31,313 nucleotides of DNA, from assembly GCA_029939445.1 (NCBI GenBank), contig JAOZSY010000005.1:1-31313 (forward strand), written 5' to 3'. The notes under the pieces were generated by a model. It searched no databases, was not told where the DNA came from, and saw nothing but the letters and a program-made list of their open reading frames with translations. Origin of the DNA: Bacteroidales bacterium. Lineage in GTDB: Bacteria > Bacteroidota > Bacteroidia > Bacteroidales > UBA1556. Of the stretch, positions 1 through 7,446 are shown in pieces (position 1 is the first letter of the stretch; every line of letters begins with the position of its first letter). Both the position numbers and the translations under genes were made by a program.

Positions 1-54
1 AACTTGGGTCCAATGCCAAAACCTCTCAAATCCTTTATATATATATACTTTCAT
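1..54 (-). CDS. N-terminus of a second membrane cytochrome b (partial, cut by window edge)
   Basis: Reading the minus strand from an ATG at 54-52 gives 18 codons (MKVYIYKGFERFWHWTQV) before the window ends. These match the first residues of the complete cytochrome b at 1994-3076 (MKKVYIYRRFERFWHWTQT) at nearly every position, including the FERFWHWTQ block whose histidine is an expected haem b ligand. The gene lies 63 bases downstream of an octaheme cytochrome, the same order as the complete pair to its right. I infer a diheme membrane cytochrome b that passes quinol electrons to that octaheme protein. Whether it also has a PAS domain cannot be seen here. Confidence 0.85.
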   Translation of the reverse strand, partial: MKVYIYKGFERFWHWTQV

Positions 55-117
55 TATTTCTAATTATTTAAATTGAATTATGTAATTATTGTATGTCTAT
101 TTCAATTTATATTGAGT

Positions 118-1749
118 TTATTCTTCTTTCTTATGTAAGCAATTCTTTCTTAATATTATTCTAATTCCACCATGTATAGTTACACCGGCAGCTGTTAGTA
201 ATACTAATAGGATTCCTATATATTCTATGAAATCATAATGATCTCTGCCTGGTAAGTAGAATCCTTTAAGTTCAGCCAATCTACCATCTTCACTACTTGT
301 GTGACAATCAACGCATTTCAACGATTTGTCGGCAGAAGATACTTGGTGATTTAATGGCCAATACATCTCTGTTTCTACAAAGTCATAAGTACCACTATAA
401 GGAAGTCCTGTATATTTCATTCCTGCTACAATAGCTTTGTCCCAATCAAAATCAACCCAATATGCACTGTCGCCTTTATTTGCTGACCATAATTTTGGCT
501 GTACTAGTTTTCTAAAAACAGGATCCCAAGGTTGTTTTCCTCTATGAACTTTTACTGGCCATATTTTGGAACATGTATTAGATTCGCAGTTTGCACCTTT
601 GTCATTGTATGAGCCCATTAAGGTGTTCATTTGTATAGGTATATCTATAATACTGTCTGTAATTAGTATATGATCAGCTAATCCATTAAACCACATATAT
701 TCTGGCTTCACATGGTCGTCATAAACAAATGTTCCTTTTATACTTAGGTAATTATGATTTCCATCGGCATCAGCTTCATGAATTTGACTGCTATCCTCAT
801 TAAGTCTTCCAGCAGTACTCCAATCCCAAACCATTTTTGTAGAATTTGCTTTTGCATATTCTGGTATATGACATGTTTGACAAGCAATTCTGTCTCCATG
901 CTTATTTAGAACCTCATCATTATGAGGTGCAGCAGTATGACACAATGTACAAGTTGCTCTGTTTTTGTTTTCCGAAGATAAAGCGTAAAGCTTACCTTTC
1001 ATAACGTGGTTCTCTGTAGTATGACAGTCCACACAGCTCATGTCTTCTCCATCAATAGCCATATGTACATCTATATCTTTAGAGCAAGAGTTCATAGCCT
1101 TATCAAGGTCGCCATGTTTTACGTTATTTCCACCGCCACCCCAATAGTGACAAATACCACAATTCTCCCTTTTTGGAGAACCAACGCTTTGAGAAATAAT
1201 ATTATAATTTAGACCCTCCTCTGGCATTCCACTAACTCCTTTGCCTTTTTTATAAAGCCCACTTTGGTCATGACAAACTAAACAATCGATGTTCTCTTTC
1301 TTAGTGAAATCAAAATCTTTGTCTCCCCATCCATAACCTATATGGCATCGAACACAAGTTTTTTCACTTCCATTAATTCCGATACAGAAATTATTTAGGA
1401 TGTTTGTTTTTCCTAAAGTCACCACAGAGTCTCTGCCGGCAAGTTTCTCGGTTCGGTCCCATGTCCAGTGTGCGTTGGCCATAAGTTCATGATGTCTTTC
1501 TGTATGGCAACTTAAGCATGCCAATGTTACATCTTGTGGCCTTTCAAATTCCTGCTGTAATATCTCAAATTTTGAGTGATCAGCAACAGTCATAATAATT
1601 TTGTCGGCCTTCCTAGTGTAGTTCTCTAATTTGATTTCTGTTGTTTCTTCCTTATTTACTATGCATTGATTATCTGTTCGAGTAATAATCATATACACGA
1701 TAAATTGTGGGATAATCACAATAGAAAAAATGTATAATATTCGTTTCAT
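118..1749 (-). CDS. membrane-anchored octaheme c-type cytochrome, OTR family (copy 1)
   Basis: The 543-residue protein has eight CxxCH haem motifs starting at C78, C132, C156, C197, C239, C267, C290 and C479. This count and the spacing, with a long haem-free stretch between haems 7 and 8, fit the octaheme tetrathionate reductase (OTR) family. Characterised family members reduce tetrathionate, nitrite or hydroxylamine in vitro. An N-terminal hydrophobic helix (about 3-22) without a clear cleavage site and a C-terminal helix (about 509-532) should hold the haem domain on the periplasmic side. The C-terminal helix contains H526. An NNFC motif (N119-C122) and a GGGGNNVK motif (K211) correspond, from my memory of the Shewanella OTR site, to active-site residues around the lysine-ligated haem. 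The gene has its own promoter candidate and sits ahead of a partial cytochrome b. The in vivo substrate is unknown; a tetrathionate or other sulfur-oxyanion role is inferred from the neighbours. Confidence 0.88.
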   Translation of the reverse strand: MKRILYIFSIVIIPQFIVYMIITRTDNQCIVNKEETTEIKLENYTRKADKIIMTVADHSKFEILQQEFERPQDVTLACLSCHTERHHELMANAHWTWDRTEKLAGRDSVVTLGKTNILNNFCIGINGSEKTCVRCHIGYGWGDKDFDFTKKENIDCLVCHDQSGLYKKGKGVSGMPEEGLNYNIISQSVGSPKRENCGICHYWGGGGNNVKHGDLDKAMNSCSKDIDVHMAIDGEDMSCVDCHTTENHVMKGKLYALSSENKNRATCTLCHTAAPHNDEVLNKHGDRIACQTCHIPEYAKANSTKMVWDWSTAGRLNEDSSQIHEADADGNHNYLSIKGTFVYDDHVKPEYMWFNGLADHILITDSIIDIPIQMNTLMGSYNDKGANCESNTCSKIWPVKVHRGKQPWDPVFRKLVQPKLWSANKGDSAYWVDFDWDKAIVAGMKYTGLPYSGTYDFVETEMYWPLNHQVSSADKSLKCVDCHTSSEDGRLAELKGFYLPGRDHYDFIEYIGILLVLLTAAGVTIHGGIRIILRKNCLHKKEE

Positions 1750-1774
1750 ATGTTTATTGTTATTAATTTCACAT

Positions 1775-1808
1775 CAAAGATAATACGATAACAGTGTTAT
1801 TATGCAAA
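1775..1808 (-). promoter_or_regulatory. candidate Bacteroidota-type promoter for octaheme cytochrome copy 1
   Basis: On the minus strand TTTG (1808-1805) is followed after 22 bases by TATCTTTG (1782-1775), which fits the phylum's TTG-N17-23-TAnnTTTG pattern. It lies about 25 bases before the ATG at 1749. The same 11-base string CAAAGATAATA (plus strand) recurs at 12608-12618 ahead of the sulfur operon. No transcript data support it. Confidence 0.5.
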
Positions 1809-1937
1809 CAGTAAATGACAGTTGTTATTTAGCTCTTAGACTTTTTATATATAATTTTATGAGAAATGTTAGTTTATTATAGTAGATTTAGACTGTATTT
1901 TCTTAAAGCTAATATATAGAGGTACTTATGTTTTGCG

Positions 1938-1979
1938 CAAAAAAAGAAGCTATCCTTTTGAGATAGCTTCTTTTGCATT
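1938..1979 (-). terminator. intrinsic terminator after the cytochrome b-PAS gene
   Basis: A 13-bp perfect stem (1942-1954 with 1962-1974) closes a 7-base loop. Read on the minus strand it is followed by a T-run. It starts 20 bases after the stop codon of the cytochrome b-PAS gene. A T-rich run on the other side would let it work in both directions. Confidence 0.85.
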
Positions 1980-1993
1980 TTTTTTGTGGAAAA

Positions 1994-3076
1994 TTATTCA
2001 GGTTTATCAATAATATAACCTTCTAATCCTGATACTTTATTATTTTCGTATGTTGGACTAGCAGATATTGTATGATAGCTAACACTTCCATCAGAATTAT
2101 ATCGCCCAACAAGGTTGCCAGTAACTGTTTTTCCTTGTAAAATCTTATTAAAAATTTTATCGACAGATTTCTTATCTTCCTCTGTTCTATTAAGCCCCAT
2201 ATGTTTGCCAACTGGGTTTCCAATATCTGTAGTAGAGTATAGTTTTAACCACACATCATTTACCTCAACATAATTTCCATTAATATCTATTTTGAAATAA
2301 CCAACATTAGATTCCTTAAGTTTTTTCTGAAAATCAATCATCATAGCTTTAGTATGATCAATTTCTTGGCTTAAAGATTCGTCAAATAATGTATCGTCTT
2401 CTACTCCTTCTGCATTCATGATTTTACGTTGCGAAAAACGCATTAACATATGAATATTTGCTCTTACAGCAACTTCTGCTTCTTCGTCAGACATCTCTTC
2501 CCAACCTGTAATCATTGCTTTAACTGCAGATAGTGGTTTATAGCCAGTGGTAGTTAGATATACGTGCGCTATAATAAAGCCAACAAGAATAAAGGCTCCA
2601 CCTACATGAATGTAAGCAACAGGCTCTAGTGCATATCCATTATGACCTAATAGTGAATCAGCAAAGTAAATATATAAGAAGCCAGATACGACCATTAATG
2701 GTATAATAATAAACTCTAAGCCAAAATATGTTGCTTTTTGTAAAGGATTAAACTTATTAAACATAGTTTTATGAGTAGGGTGTTCCTCATCATTAAAAAT
2801 ACCATGAACATAGTATTTTACTTGTTCAAATATTTTCTTTTTTGTTGGCATATACATTCTCCACTCTCCAGTAATAAATAACCAAAAGAAAATTAATAGT
2901 AATAATGCCATATATGTATATGCTGCATTATCGTGAATCATAACAGCTTTTTCGAATCCCATAAGATTATATGACCCATGAACTTCAAATCCTGTTAGTG
3001 CTAATGTTAGAATGATAAGTGTTTGTGTCCAGTGCCAAAATCTTTCAAACCGTCTATATATATATACTTTTTTCAT
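1994..3076 (-). CDS. membrane cytochrome b (b561/thiosulfate-reductase type) with C-terminal PAS domain
   Basis: The 360-residue protein has an N-terminal membrane cytochrome b domain (about 1-215). It has four hydrophobic segments and histidines H15, H33, H48, H157 and H171; the H157/H171 pair in the last helix and H15 in a WHW motif are typical haem b ligands. From about 247 to 358 there is a PAS fold: the start reads SNVGYFKIDINGNYVEVND, then a helix-rich centre and strands ending in GLEGYIID. PAS domains usually sense a ligand or redox state and are not part of this cytochrome family's usual architecture as I know it. The gene follows the octaheme cytochrome at 3096-4676 by 19 bases, so both are probably one transcript. 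The likely role is to pass quinol electrons to the octaheme partner. Topology places the PAS domain on the same face as the C-terminus, probably the cytoplasm. Confidence 0.85.
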   Translation of the reverse strand: MKKVYIYRRFERFWHWTQTLIILTLALTGFEVHGSYNLMGFEKAVMIHDNAAYTYMALLLLIFFWLFITGEWRMYMPTKKKIFEQVKYYVHGIFNDEEHPTHKTMFNKFNPLQKATYFGLEFIIIPLMVVSGFLYIYFADSLLGHNGYALEPVAYIHVGGAFILVGFIIAHVYLTTTGYKPLSAVKAMITGWEEMSDEEAEVAVRANIHMLMRFSQRKIMNAEGVEDDTLFDESLSQEIDHTKAMMIDFQKKLKESNVGYFKIDINGNYVEVNDVWLKLYSTTDIGNPVGKHMGLNRTEEDKKSVDKIFNKILQGKTVTGNLVGRYNSDGSVSYHTISASPTYENNKVSGLEGYIIDKPE

Positions 3077-3095
3077 TGTCGTATTTTTTCTTTAA

Positions 3096-4676
3096 TTAGA
3101 TATGTTTTTTCTTCGATAAAATTCGTAGAGTTGAATGCGCTATAACTCCTAATACAGTAATTATAATAAATAGTATTCCACCAATTTCAATATAGTTATT
3201 CTTATCTCTGCCCGGAAGGTAAAATCCGTCAAGTTTGGCAAGTCTACTATCTCTACTATGGCAGTTTTCGCATGATAGAGATTCTTCTTTTGGCGATACC
3301 ATATGGTTTAATAGCCAATAGCTTTCGGTAGCAACAAAATCAAATTTACCACTATAAGGTTTTCCAAGTTTATTCATTCCTGTTCTAGCAGATTCATTCC
3401 AGTCAAAATCACTCCAATAGGCTCCGCTACCTTTAGGTCCAAATGTATGGGGTTGAATAAGAGTCTTATAGTTGTAATCATATATTTGCTTGCCTCTCAT
3501 TATTTTAACAGGATATATTTTAGAAGGATGCTCTGGATTTGAAGGTGCAATATTGTCGTCATAAGACCCTAATAATTTATTCAAAACTAGTGGGGATTCT
3601 GTAATTCTATCGTCAAACATATGAATATCGCTATTGCCGTTAAACCAAACATAATTGGGCTCTAAATTTTTAGCAAATATTCCTGTTCCATGCTTACTTC
3701 CATATTCCCAGATTGAATCCTCAGAAATCTCTCTCTCTTCATGATATGGCTTGCCATCTCTCATTTTTCCTGCTGTTGACCAATCCCAATCTACTTTAGT
3801 AGGATTAACTTTAGCATAAGTAGGAATATGACATGTTTGACATGCTATTTGTGCAAAATGATTATTAAGAGTAACACTTTTGTGTGGTGTAGTAGTGTGA
3901 CATTGAGTACATGTTGTTCTGTTCTTATTTGATGTAGAAACAGTATATACATTACCCGAAATATTATGGTTATGTGTAGTATGACATTCTGTACATTGTA
4001 TATTAATGTCTTTATTCATATGTACATCTACTTCTCTTGAACAACTATTAAGTGCAATTTCTAAATCACCGTGCTTAACGTTATTTCCTCCGCCACCTTT
4101 ATAATGACAACTACCACAATTCTCCTTGTTTGGGAATCCAATATGTTGAGCCACCATAGCAAGATCTACACTTGCTGCAGGATCACCACCGTTGCCTTTT
4201 TTGTATGTTCCTGTATTATCATGACAAGCTAGGCAATCAATATTGTTTTGATCAGTAAAGTCAAAATTCTCACCCCCATAACCATATCCAGCATGGCATT
4301 TAGAGCATAATTTCTCGTTTGAATTAACTCCAATACAGAAATTATTAGGAACATTTTCTTTTCCTAACTCTAGAATTTCACCAGTGATAGATGTGTCTTT
4401 CTTTACCCATTTCCAGTGTTCATTCTGCATAAATTCCTTACCTCTCTCGGTATGGCATTCAATACAAGCTTCAGTGACCTCTTGGCCTGTTTTGAAATCT
4501 TTTTGTAATTCTTCAAATTTAGAGTGATCAGCAGGAAATGAATCCTTTTGAACTCGCTGGATTTTAGAATTATCAAAGGGCATTGTTACTATATCGGGGT
4601 TATAAGTGGCAATTAGAGAGAAAATAATTATCTCTGGAATTATTATAACCAATAGTATTTGAATAAATTTTTTCAT
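3096..4676 (-). CDS. membrane-anchored octaheme c-type cytochrome, OTR family (copy 2)
   Basis: This 526-residue paralogue of the protein at 118-1749 also has eight CxxCH motifs (first C71, then C124, C148, C187, C228, C256, C279 and a last CENCH near 470). It has the same NNFC (N111-C114) and GGGGNNVK (K201) motifs. An N-terminal helix (about 4-23) and a C-terminal helix (about 497-520) anchor it in the membrane. The C-terminal helix carries H514 and R518 at the same spacing as H526/R530 in copy 1. The two proteins are alike along their full length, so this is a duplication of a whole gene pair rather than chance similarity. It is the first gene of a two-gene unit with cytochrome b-PAS. Expected role: periplasmic reduction of a sulfur or nitrogen oxyanion with electrons from cytochrome b. 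The substrate is not determined by sequence. Confidence 0.88.
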   Translation of the reverse strand: MKKFIQILLVIIIPEIIIFSLIATYNPDIVTMPFDNSKIQRVQKDSFPADHSKFEELQKDFKTGQEVTEACIECHTERGKEFMQNEHWKWVKKDTSITGEILELGKENVPNNFCIGVNSNEKLCSKCHAGYGYGGENFDFTDQNNIDCLACHDNTGTYKKGNGGDPAASVDLAMVAQHIGFPNKENCGSCHYKGGGGNNVKHGDLEIALNSCSREVDVHMNKDINIQCTECHTTHNHNISGNVYTVSTSNKNRTTCTQCHTTTPHKSVTLNNHFAQIACQTCHIPTYAKVNPTKVDWDWSTAGKMRDGKPYHEEREISEDSIWEYGSKHGTGIFAKNLEPNYVWFNGNSDIHMFDDRITESPLVLNKLLGSYDDNIAPSNPEHPSKIYPVKIMRGKQIYDYNYKTLIQPHTFGPKGSGAYWSDFDWNESARTGMNKLGKPYSGKFDFVATESYWLLNHMVSPKEESLSCENCHSRDSRLAKLDGFYLPGRDKNNYIEIGGILFIIITVLGVIAHSTLRILSKKKHI

Positions 4677-5061
4677 ACTAATAGTATTTACAATTATTAT
4701 TGTACTGAAGTTGAACAGTTTTATTTTGTTAAACTTCAGATTGTTTTTGGGTTATTAAAGTATCAAATGTAATTCTATAACATAGCTGCTTTGAATAGCT
4801 TATATAAAGATGATACAATTTGAAATGTAATATAAGTTAGTTTGCTATTTAATAATTGTTTATTATAAAAGTGTAATTTTTGAATTAGTAATGAAATAAT
4901 TCGTAAATGCCCTGATAAACAGTATAATAAAAATATAAAAAGTTGTTATAGTTATATAAATTGTTATATAAATAACGCTATTCTAATGGCGTGTTTTATA
5001 AATTTTGAAGCAAAAAAAAGAAGGAACAATGCCCTTCTTTAAATTTTCTTTATTTGATTTT
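4677..5061. other. 385-base intergenic region between the octaheme unit and the sulfur operon terminator
   Basis: No gene is seen. It is very AT-rich. Near the octaheme start there are two inverted repeats: TACAAT/ATTGTA (4689-4704) and CTGAAGTT/AACTTCAG (4705-4712 with 4732-4739). The second would form a hairpin in the mRNA leader if transcription starts upstream. A -7-like box (CAAATGTA on plus, 4764-4771) has no matching -33 element. GTTATATAAA occurs twice (4951-4960 and 4963-4972). The left end should hold the promoter of the octaheme unit and the right end the terminator of the sulfur operon. Confidence 0.6.
5012..5040 (-). terminator. intrinsic terminator of the eight-gene sulfur operon
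   Basis: An 8-bp perfect stem (5017-5024 with 5033-5040) has an 8-base loop and, on the minus strand, is followed by a run of T (5019-5012). It starts 21 bases after the stop codon of the last operon gene at 5062. No comparable hairpin was noticed in the short gaps between the eight genes, which supports a single transcript. Confidence 0.85.
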
Positions 5062-6168
5062 TTAATCACAAACTTCACTTGGATCAGGGAGTACAACCTC
5101 ATGATGTTTAAAGTTAAGGTCTGGATTAATTATTTTATTAGCTTTTGCTTTTACTTCTTTACTTGGTACTTCACCTAAAACTAATTCGTAATTCATAACA
5201 ACATCCTTCTCATTATATGTAGGCCATTTGTTCTTTACAGAATAGTTATACATAAAGCTGTTAACTCCATACCTTAAACTATAAGCATCATAACCTAGCA
5301 ACCTTAAATATGCAACTAGAGAGGATCCTTGATGACCAATATAACAGTATACCACTATTTTTTTATCGGTAGGTAGAGTTGATAAGTCGCTATTGATATT
5401 CATGCTCTTTTTTGGTTGATACCAAGTGGAAGCTTTCAAATGTTTAATATTATACCTACTTTCTGAAACATAATTAACTACATAATAGTCTTCGTAATTC
5501 TCCATTAGCTTATCAATAGTAATAGCAAAATTATATTCAATTTCTTTCTCAGCTCTTATTTCTAAGATTTCAGAAATCGTTCTACCTTTAGTATTAATAG
5601 CAGGGTAGGCTCCTTTTTTATTCTTCTTAGTAGGCTCAGATGTTAAATAATTGGCGTATTTATTACCAATGTTTTTATTCCACTGATTTGTTATCTTACT
5701 ATTCCAAGCATTCATTCCGTACTTCATTGCATAAGTTGAACCATAGCCAATTGCCCTTAGCATGCTTGTAATATATGCTGCAGCTTGACCAGTATTGTCA
5801 ATAATTACAACTTTGTGATACTGATATATATTTATTGATTTCAAGAAATCAATAAGCATCTCACGGTCAACATTAATTGCTCCATCAATATGTCCATTAA
5901 CATAATCTTCGTGAAAGCGAGTATCTAAAAGTAGATAATTCTCTTTATAATCATTTACATCTTCAGCACTAATTAGGTATGGTGAGGCTACACCATTTAT
6001 ATAATCACCACTATTTGTAAATAAGTTTAGAAGGGCTTCTGATTGATTAGATATTTGAGGAATATCTATTTTTGCAGCCTTACTTTCTAAAGGTTCACTA
6101 GAGCACGATGTAATTGCTACTACAGATATTAGTAGTACAAATGCTATATATTTATTTAGGTTTTTCAT
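5062..6168 (-). CDS. tandem rhodanese-domain lipoprotein, one domain lacking the catalytic cysteine
   Basis: The 368-residue protein starts with a lipoprotein signal (lipobox ending ITSC, C22), so it should be a periplasm-facing or outer-membrane lipoprotein. Rhodanese domain 1 (about 62-160) has the LLDTR and GHIDGAINV motifs, but its active-site loop reads VIIDNTGQ, with D124 where the persulfide-forming cysteine should be. Domain 2 (about 200-315) has an intact loop, VVYCYIGHQG, with C275. Rhodaneses move sulfane sulfur from donors such as thiosulfate or polysulfide to an acceptor thiol. The last residues are SEVCD, so a second cysteine (C367) sits next to the C-terminus, as in the two upstream rhodaneses. 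It is the last gene of the operon, 21 bases after its neighbour. I infer sulfur handling at the reductase or transporter; the direction of transfer is not known. Confidence 0.85.
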   Translation of the reverse strand: MKNLNKYIAFVLLISVVAITSCSSEPLESKAAKIDIPQISNQSEALLNLFTNSGDYINGVASPYLISAEDVNDYKENYLLLDTRFHEDYVNGHIDGAINVDREMLIDFLKSINIYQYHKVVIIDNTGQAAAYITSMLRAIGYGSTYAMKYGMNAWNSKITNQWNKNIGNKYANYLTSEPTKKNKKGAYPAINTKGRTISEILEIRAEKEIEYNFAITIDKLMENYEDYYVVNYVSESRYNIKHLKASTWYQPKKSMNINSDLSTLPTDKKIVVYCYIGHQGSSLVAYLRLLGYDAYSLRYGVNSFMYNYSVKNKWPTYNEKDVVMNYELVLGEVPSKEVKAKANKIINPDLNFKHHEVVLPDPSEVCD

Positions 6169-6189
6169 CTATTTAATATTTATTATTAA

Positions 6190-6798
6190 TTAATCACATC
6201 CACCACCAGCAGCACTTTTCTTTTTACGTTTAAAAGTAGCAGTTCCTGTAGGTTTTTTAGTTTTTGCAGAATAGTTTTGTGCGCCGGAAGTCTCAGAAAC
6301 TATTTTAGCATAATCATACTGAACTATTTCAGGGTTATAATGCGCAGAATATATATTATAGTTATCAATAATATTATTTTTAATAAAATCATAACTTCCT
6401 AAAATAATGAAATAGTTTTTCACCCCTAGTTGCTGAAGAAAGAAACCTGCAAAAATTGCCTGTTCAGTTGATTCTCCATAAATAATATTTACTCTACCTT
6501 GGTCAATGAATGTTTTACAGTTGTTGTTTTTATTCATCGTTCTAAAAGGAATATTAATTGCTCCTTCAATATGACCATTCTCAAATTTAGAAGGGTTTCT
6601 AAGGTCAATAAATTTATACGTAGCCAAATCACTTCCAGAATAAAGGATATCAGCTAGTAGTTGTGGAGACAATACATATGCTTGGTCCACAGCCTGCTTA
6701 GAAGCCTCTTCTACAGTGAGTTTAAATCGTCGTTGCTCCTTAGTACATGACGTAAGGGCAATAATGCTTATTATTATTATTATAAGATATTTTTTCAT
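6190..6798 (-). CDS. rhodanese-fold lipoprotein without active-site cysteine, C-terminal GGGCD tail
   Basis: The 202-residue protein has a lipoprotein signal (ALTSC, C18) and one rhodanese domain (about 40-150) with FIDLRNPSKF and GHIEGAINIP motifs. The active-site loop reads NIIYGESTEQA, with G108 at the usual cysteine position, so the classical persulfide site is missing. The only other cysteines are C94 and C201. After the domain comes a flexible stretch (about 165-190), then the tail KRKKKSAAGGGCD, identical to that of the next protein upstream (6811-7434). The tail looks like a flexible arm with one reactive thiol at the tip, comparable in idea to SoxY (GGCGG) or DsrC. A sulfur-carrier role is inference. 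I know no named family for this tail. It lies 12 bases after the preceding gene. Confidence 0.82.
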   Translation of the reverse strand: MKKYLIIIIISIIALTSCTKEQRRFKLTVEEASKQAVDQAYVLSPQLLADILYSGSDLATYKFIDLRNPSKFENGHIEGAINIPFRTMNKNNNCKTFIDQGRVNIIYGESTEQAIFAGFFLQQLGVKNYFIILGSYDFIKNNIIDNYNIYSAHYNPEIVQYDYAKIVSETSGAQNYSAKTKKPTGTATFKRKKKSAAGGGCD

Positions 6799-6810
6799 AG
6801 TATGTATATA

Positions 6811-7434
6811 TTAATCACAACCGCCACCAGCTGCAGATTTTTTCTTACGTTTAATAGGTAAACTAGTTTTTTTCTTAATAACAGTTTCTCCAACAGTTGA
6901 TCCACCACCAAAATAATAACTAGCAGCTTTTCTAAAACTATACATTTCAAACTCTGTTCTAAGAGCTGTTTCTTTAGGTTCTTTAGGTTTTAGAATCGTT
7001 TCTACCCACCTATTAAGACCTCCTTTAAGAATGTAAATATTCTTATAAGTTAGTCTGCTTGTTAACATCCATGCTTTAACTGCTAAGTCAGAGCTGTTGG
7101 AATATAAGATAATAGTTCTTACATCTTGATCCAATACCTCTTTGTATTGTTTGTCAGCAAGGTTTTCTAATGGAATATTGATTGCACCAGATAGGCTATA
7201 TTTCTCAAATTCTGTTTTTGTCCTTAAATCTATCAACATGATAGTTGGGTCATCAGACATCATTTTACGAGCTAGCTCATCAGTGGTTACATATTTGTTT
7301 GTTTGCGATATAATATCAATTAAATCGCAAGGTTGTACTTTCTCAAAAGGTTCTTTCTGTGTAGAATCGATAATGAATACTCCAAAAGCTCCAATAACTA
7401 GCAGTACGACAAAAAGTATACTTATTTTGTTCAT
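6811..7434 (-). CDS. membrane-tethered rhodanese-fold protein without active-site cysteine, C-terminal GGGCD tail
   Basis: The 207-residue protein has one N-terminal hydrophobic segment (about 4-22) with no lipobox, probably an uncleaved anchor. The rhodanese domain (about 47-148) keeps LIDLRTKTEF, GAINIPLENL and LKGGLNRW, but its active-site loop is ILYSNSSDLA, with S112 where the cysteine belongs. The remaining cysteines are C36, near the anchor, and C206, in the tail KRKKKSAAGGGCD. The tail is residue-for-residue the same as in the 6190-6798 protein, although six of the thirteen codons differ synonymously, including serine AGT versus TCT. That pattern points to selection on the peptide. 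It follows the transporter gene by 12 bases. The likely role is a partner or sulfur carrier for the transporter or reductase, not a classical sulfurtransferase. Confidence 0.82.
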   Translation of the reverse strand: MNKISILFVVLLVIGAFGVFIIDSTQKEPFEKVQPCDLIDIISQTNKYVTTDELARKMMSDDPTIMLIDLRTKTEFEKYSLSGAINIPLENLADKQYKEVLDQDVRTIILYSNSSDLAVKAWMLTSRLTYKNIYILKGGLNRWVETILKPKEPKETALRTEFEMYSFRKAASYYFGGGSTVGETVIKKKTSLPIKRKKKSAAGGGCD

Positions 7435-7446
7435 TTAATCTAATTT

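Noticed and set aside
6190..7434. GGGCD tails as a sortase-like GlyGly-CTERM/rhombosortase signal
   Set aside because: Those signals need a membrane helix and a basic cluster after the GG motif. Here the basic cluster comes before it and the protein ends right after Cys-Asp.
5062..7434. Tail-bearing proteins as genuine SoxY
   Set aside because: The fold motifs are rhodanese (DLR, GHI-GAIN-P), the tail lacks the two glycines after Cys, and no SoxZ, SoxXA or SoxB is present.
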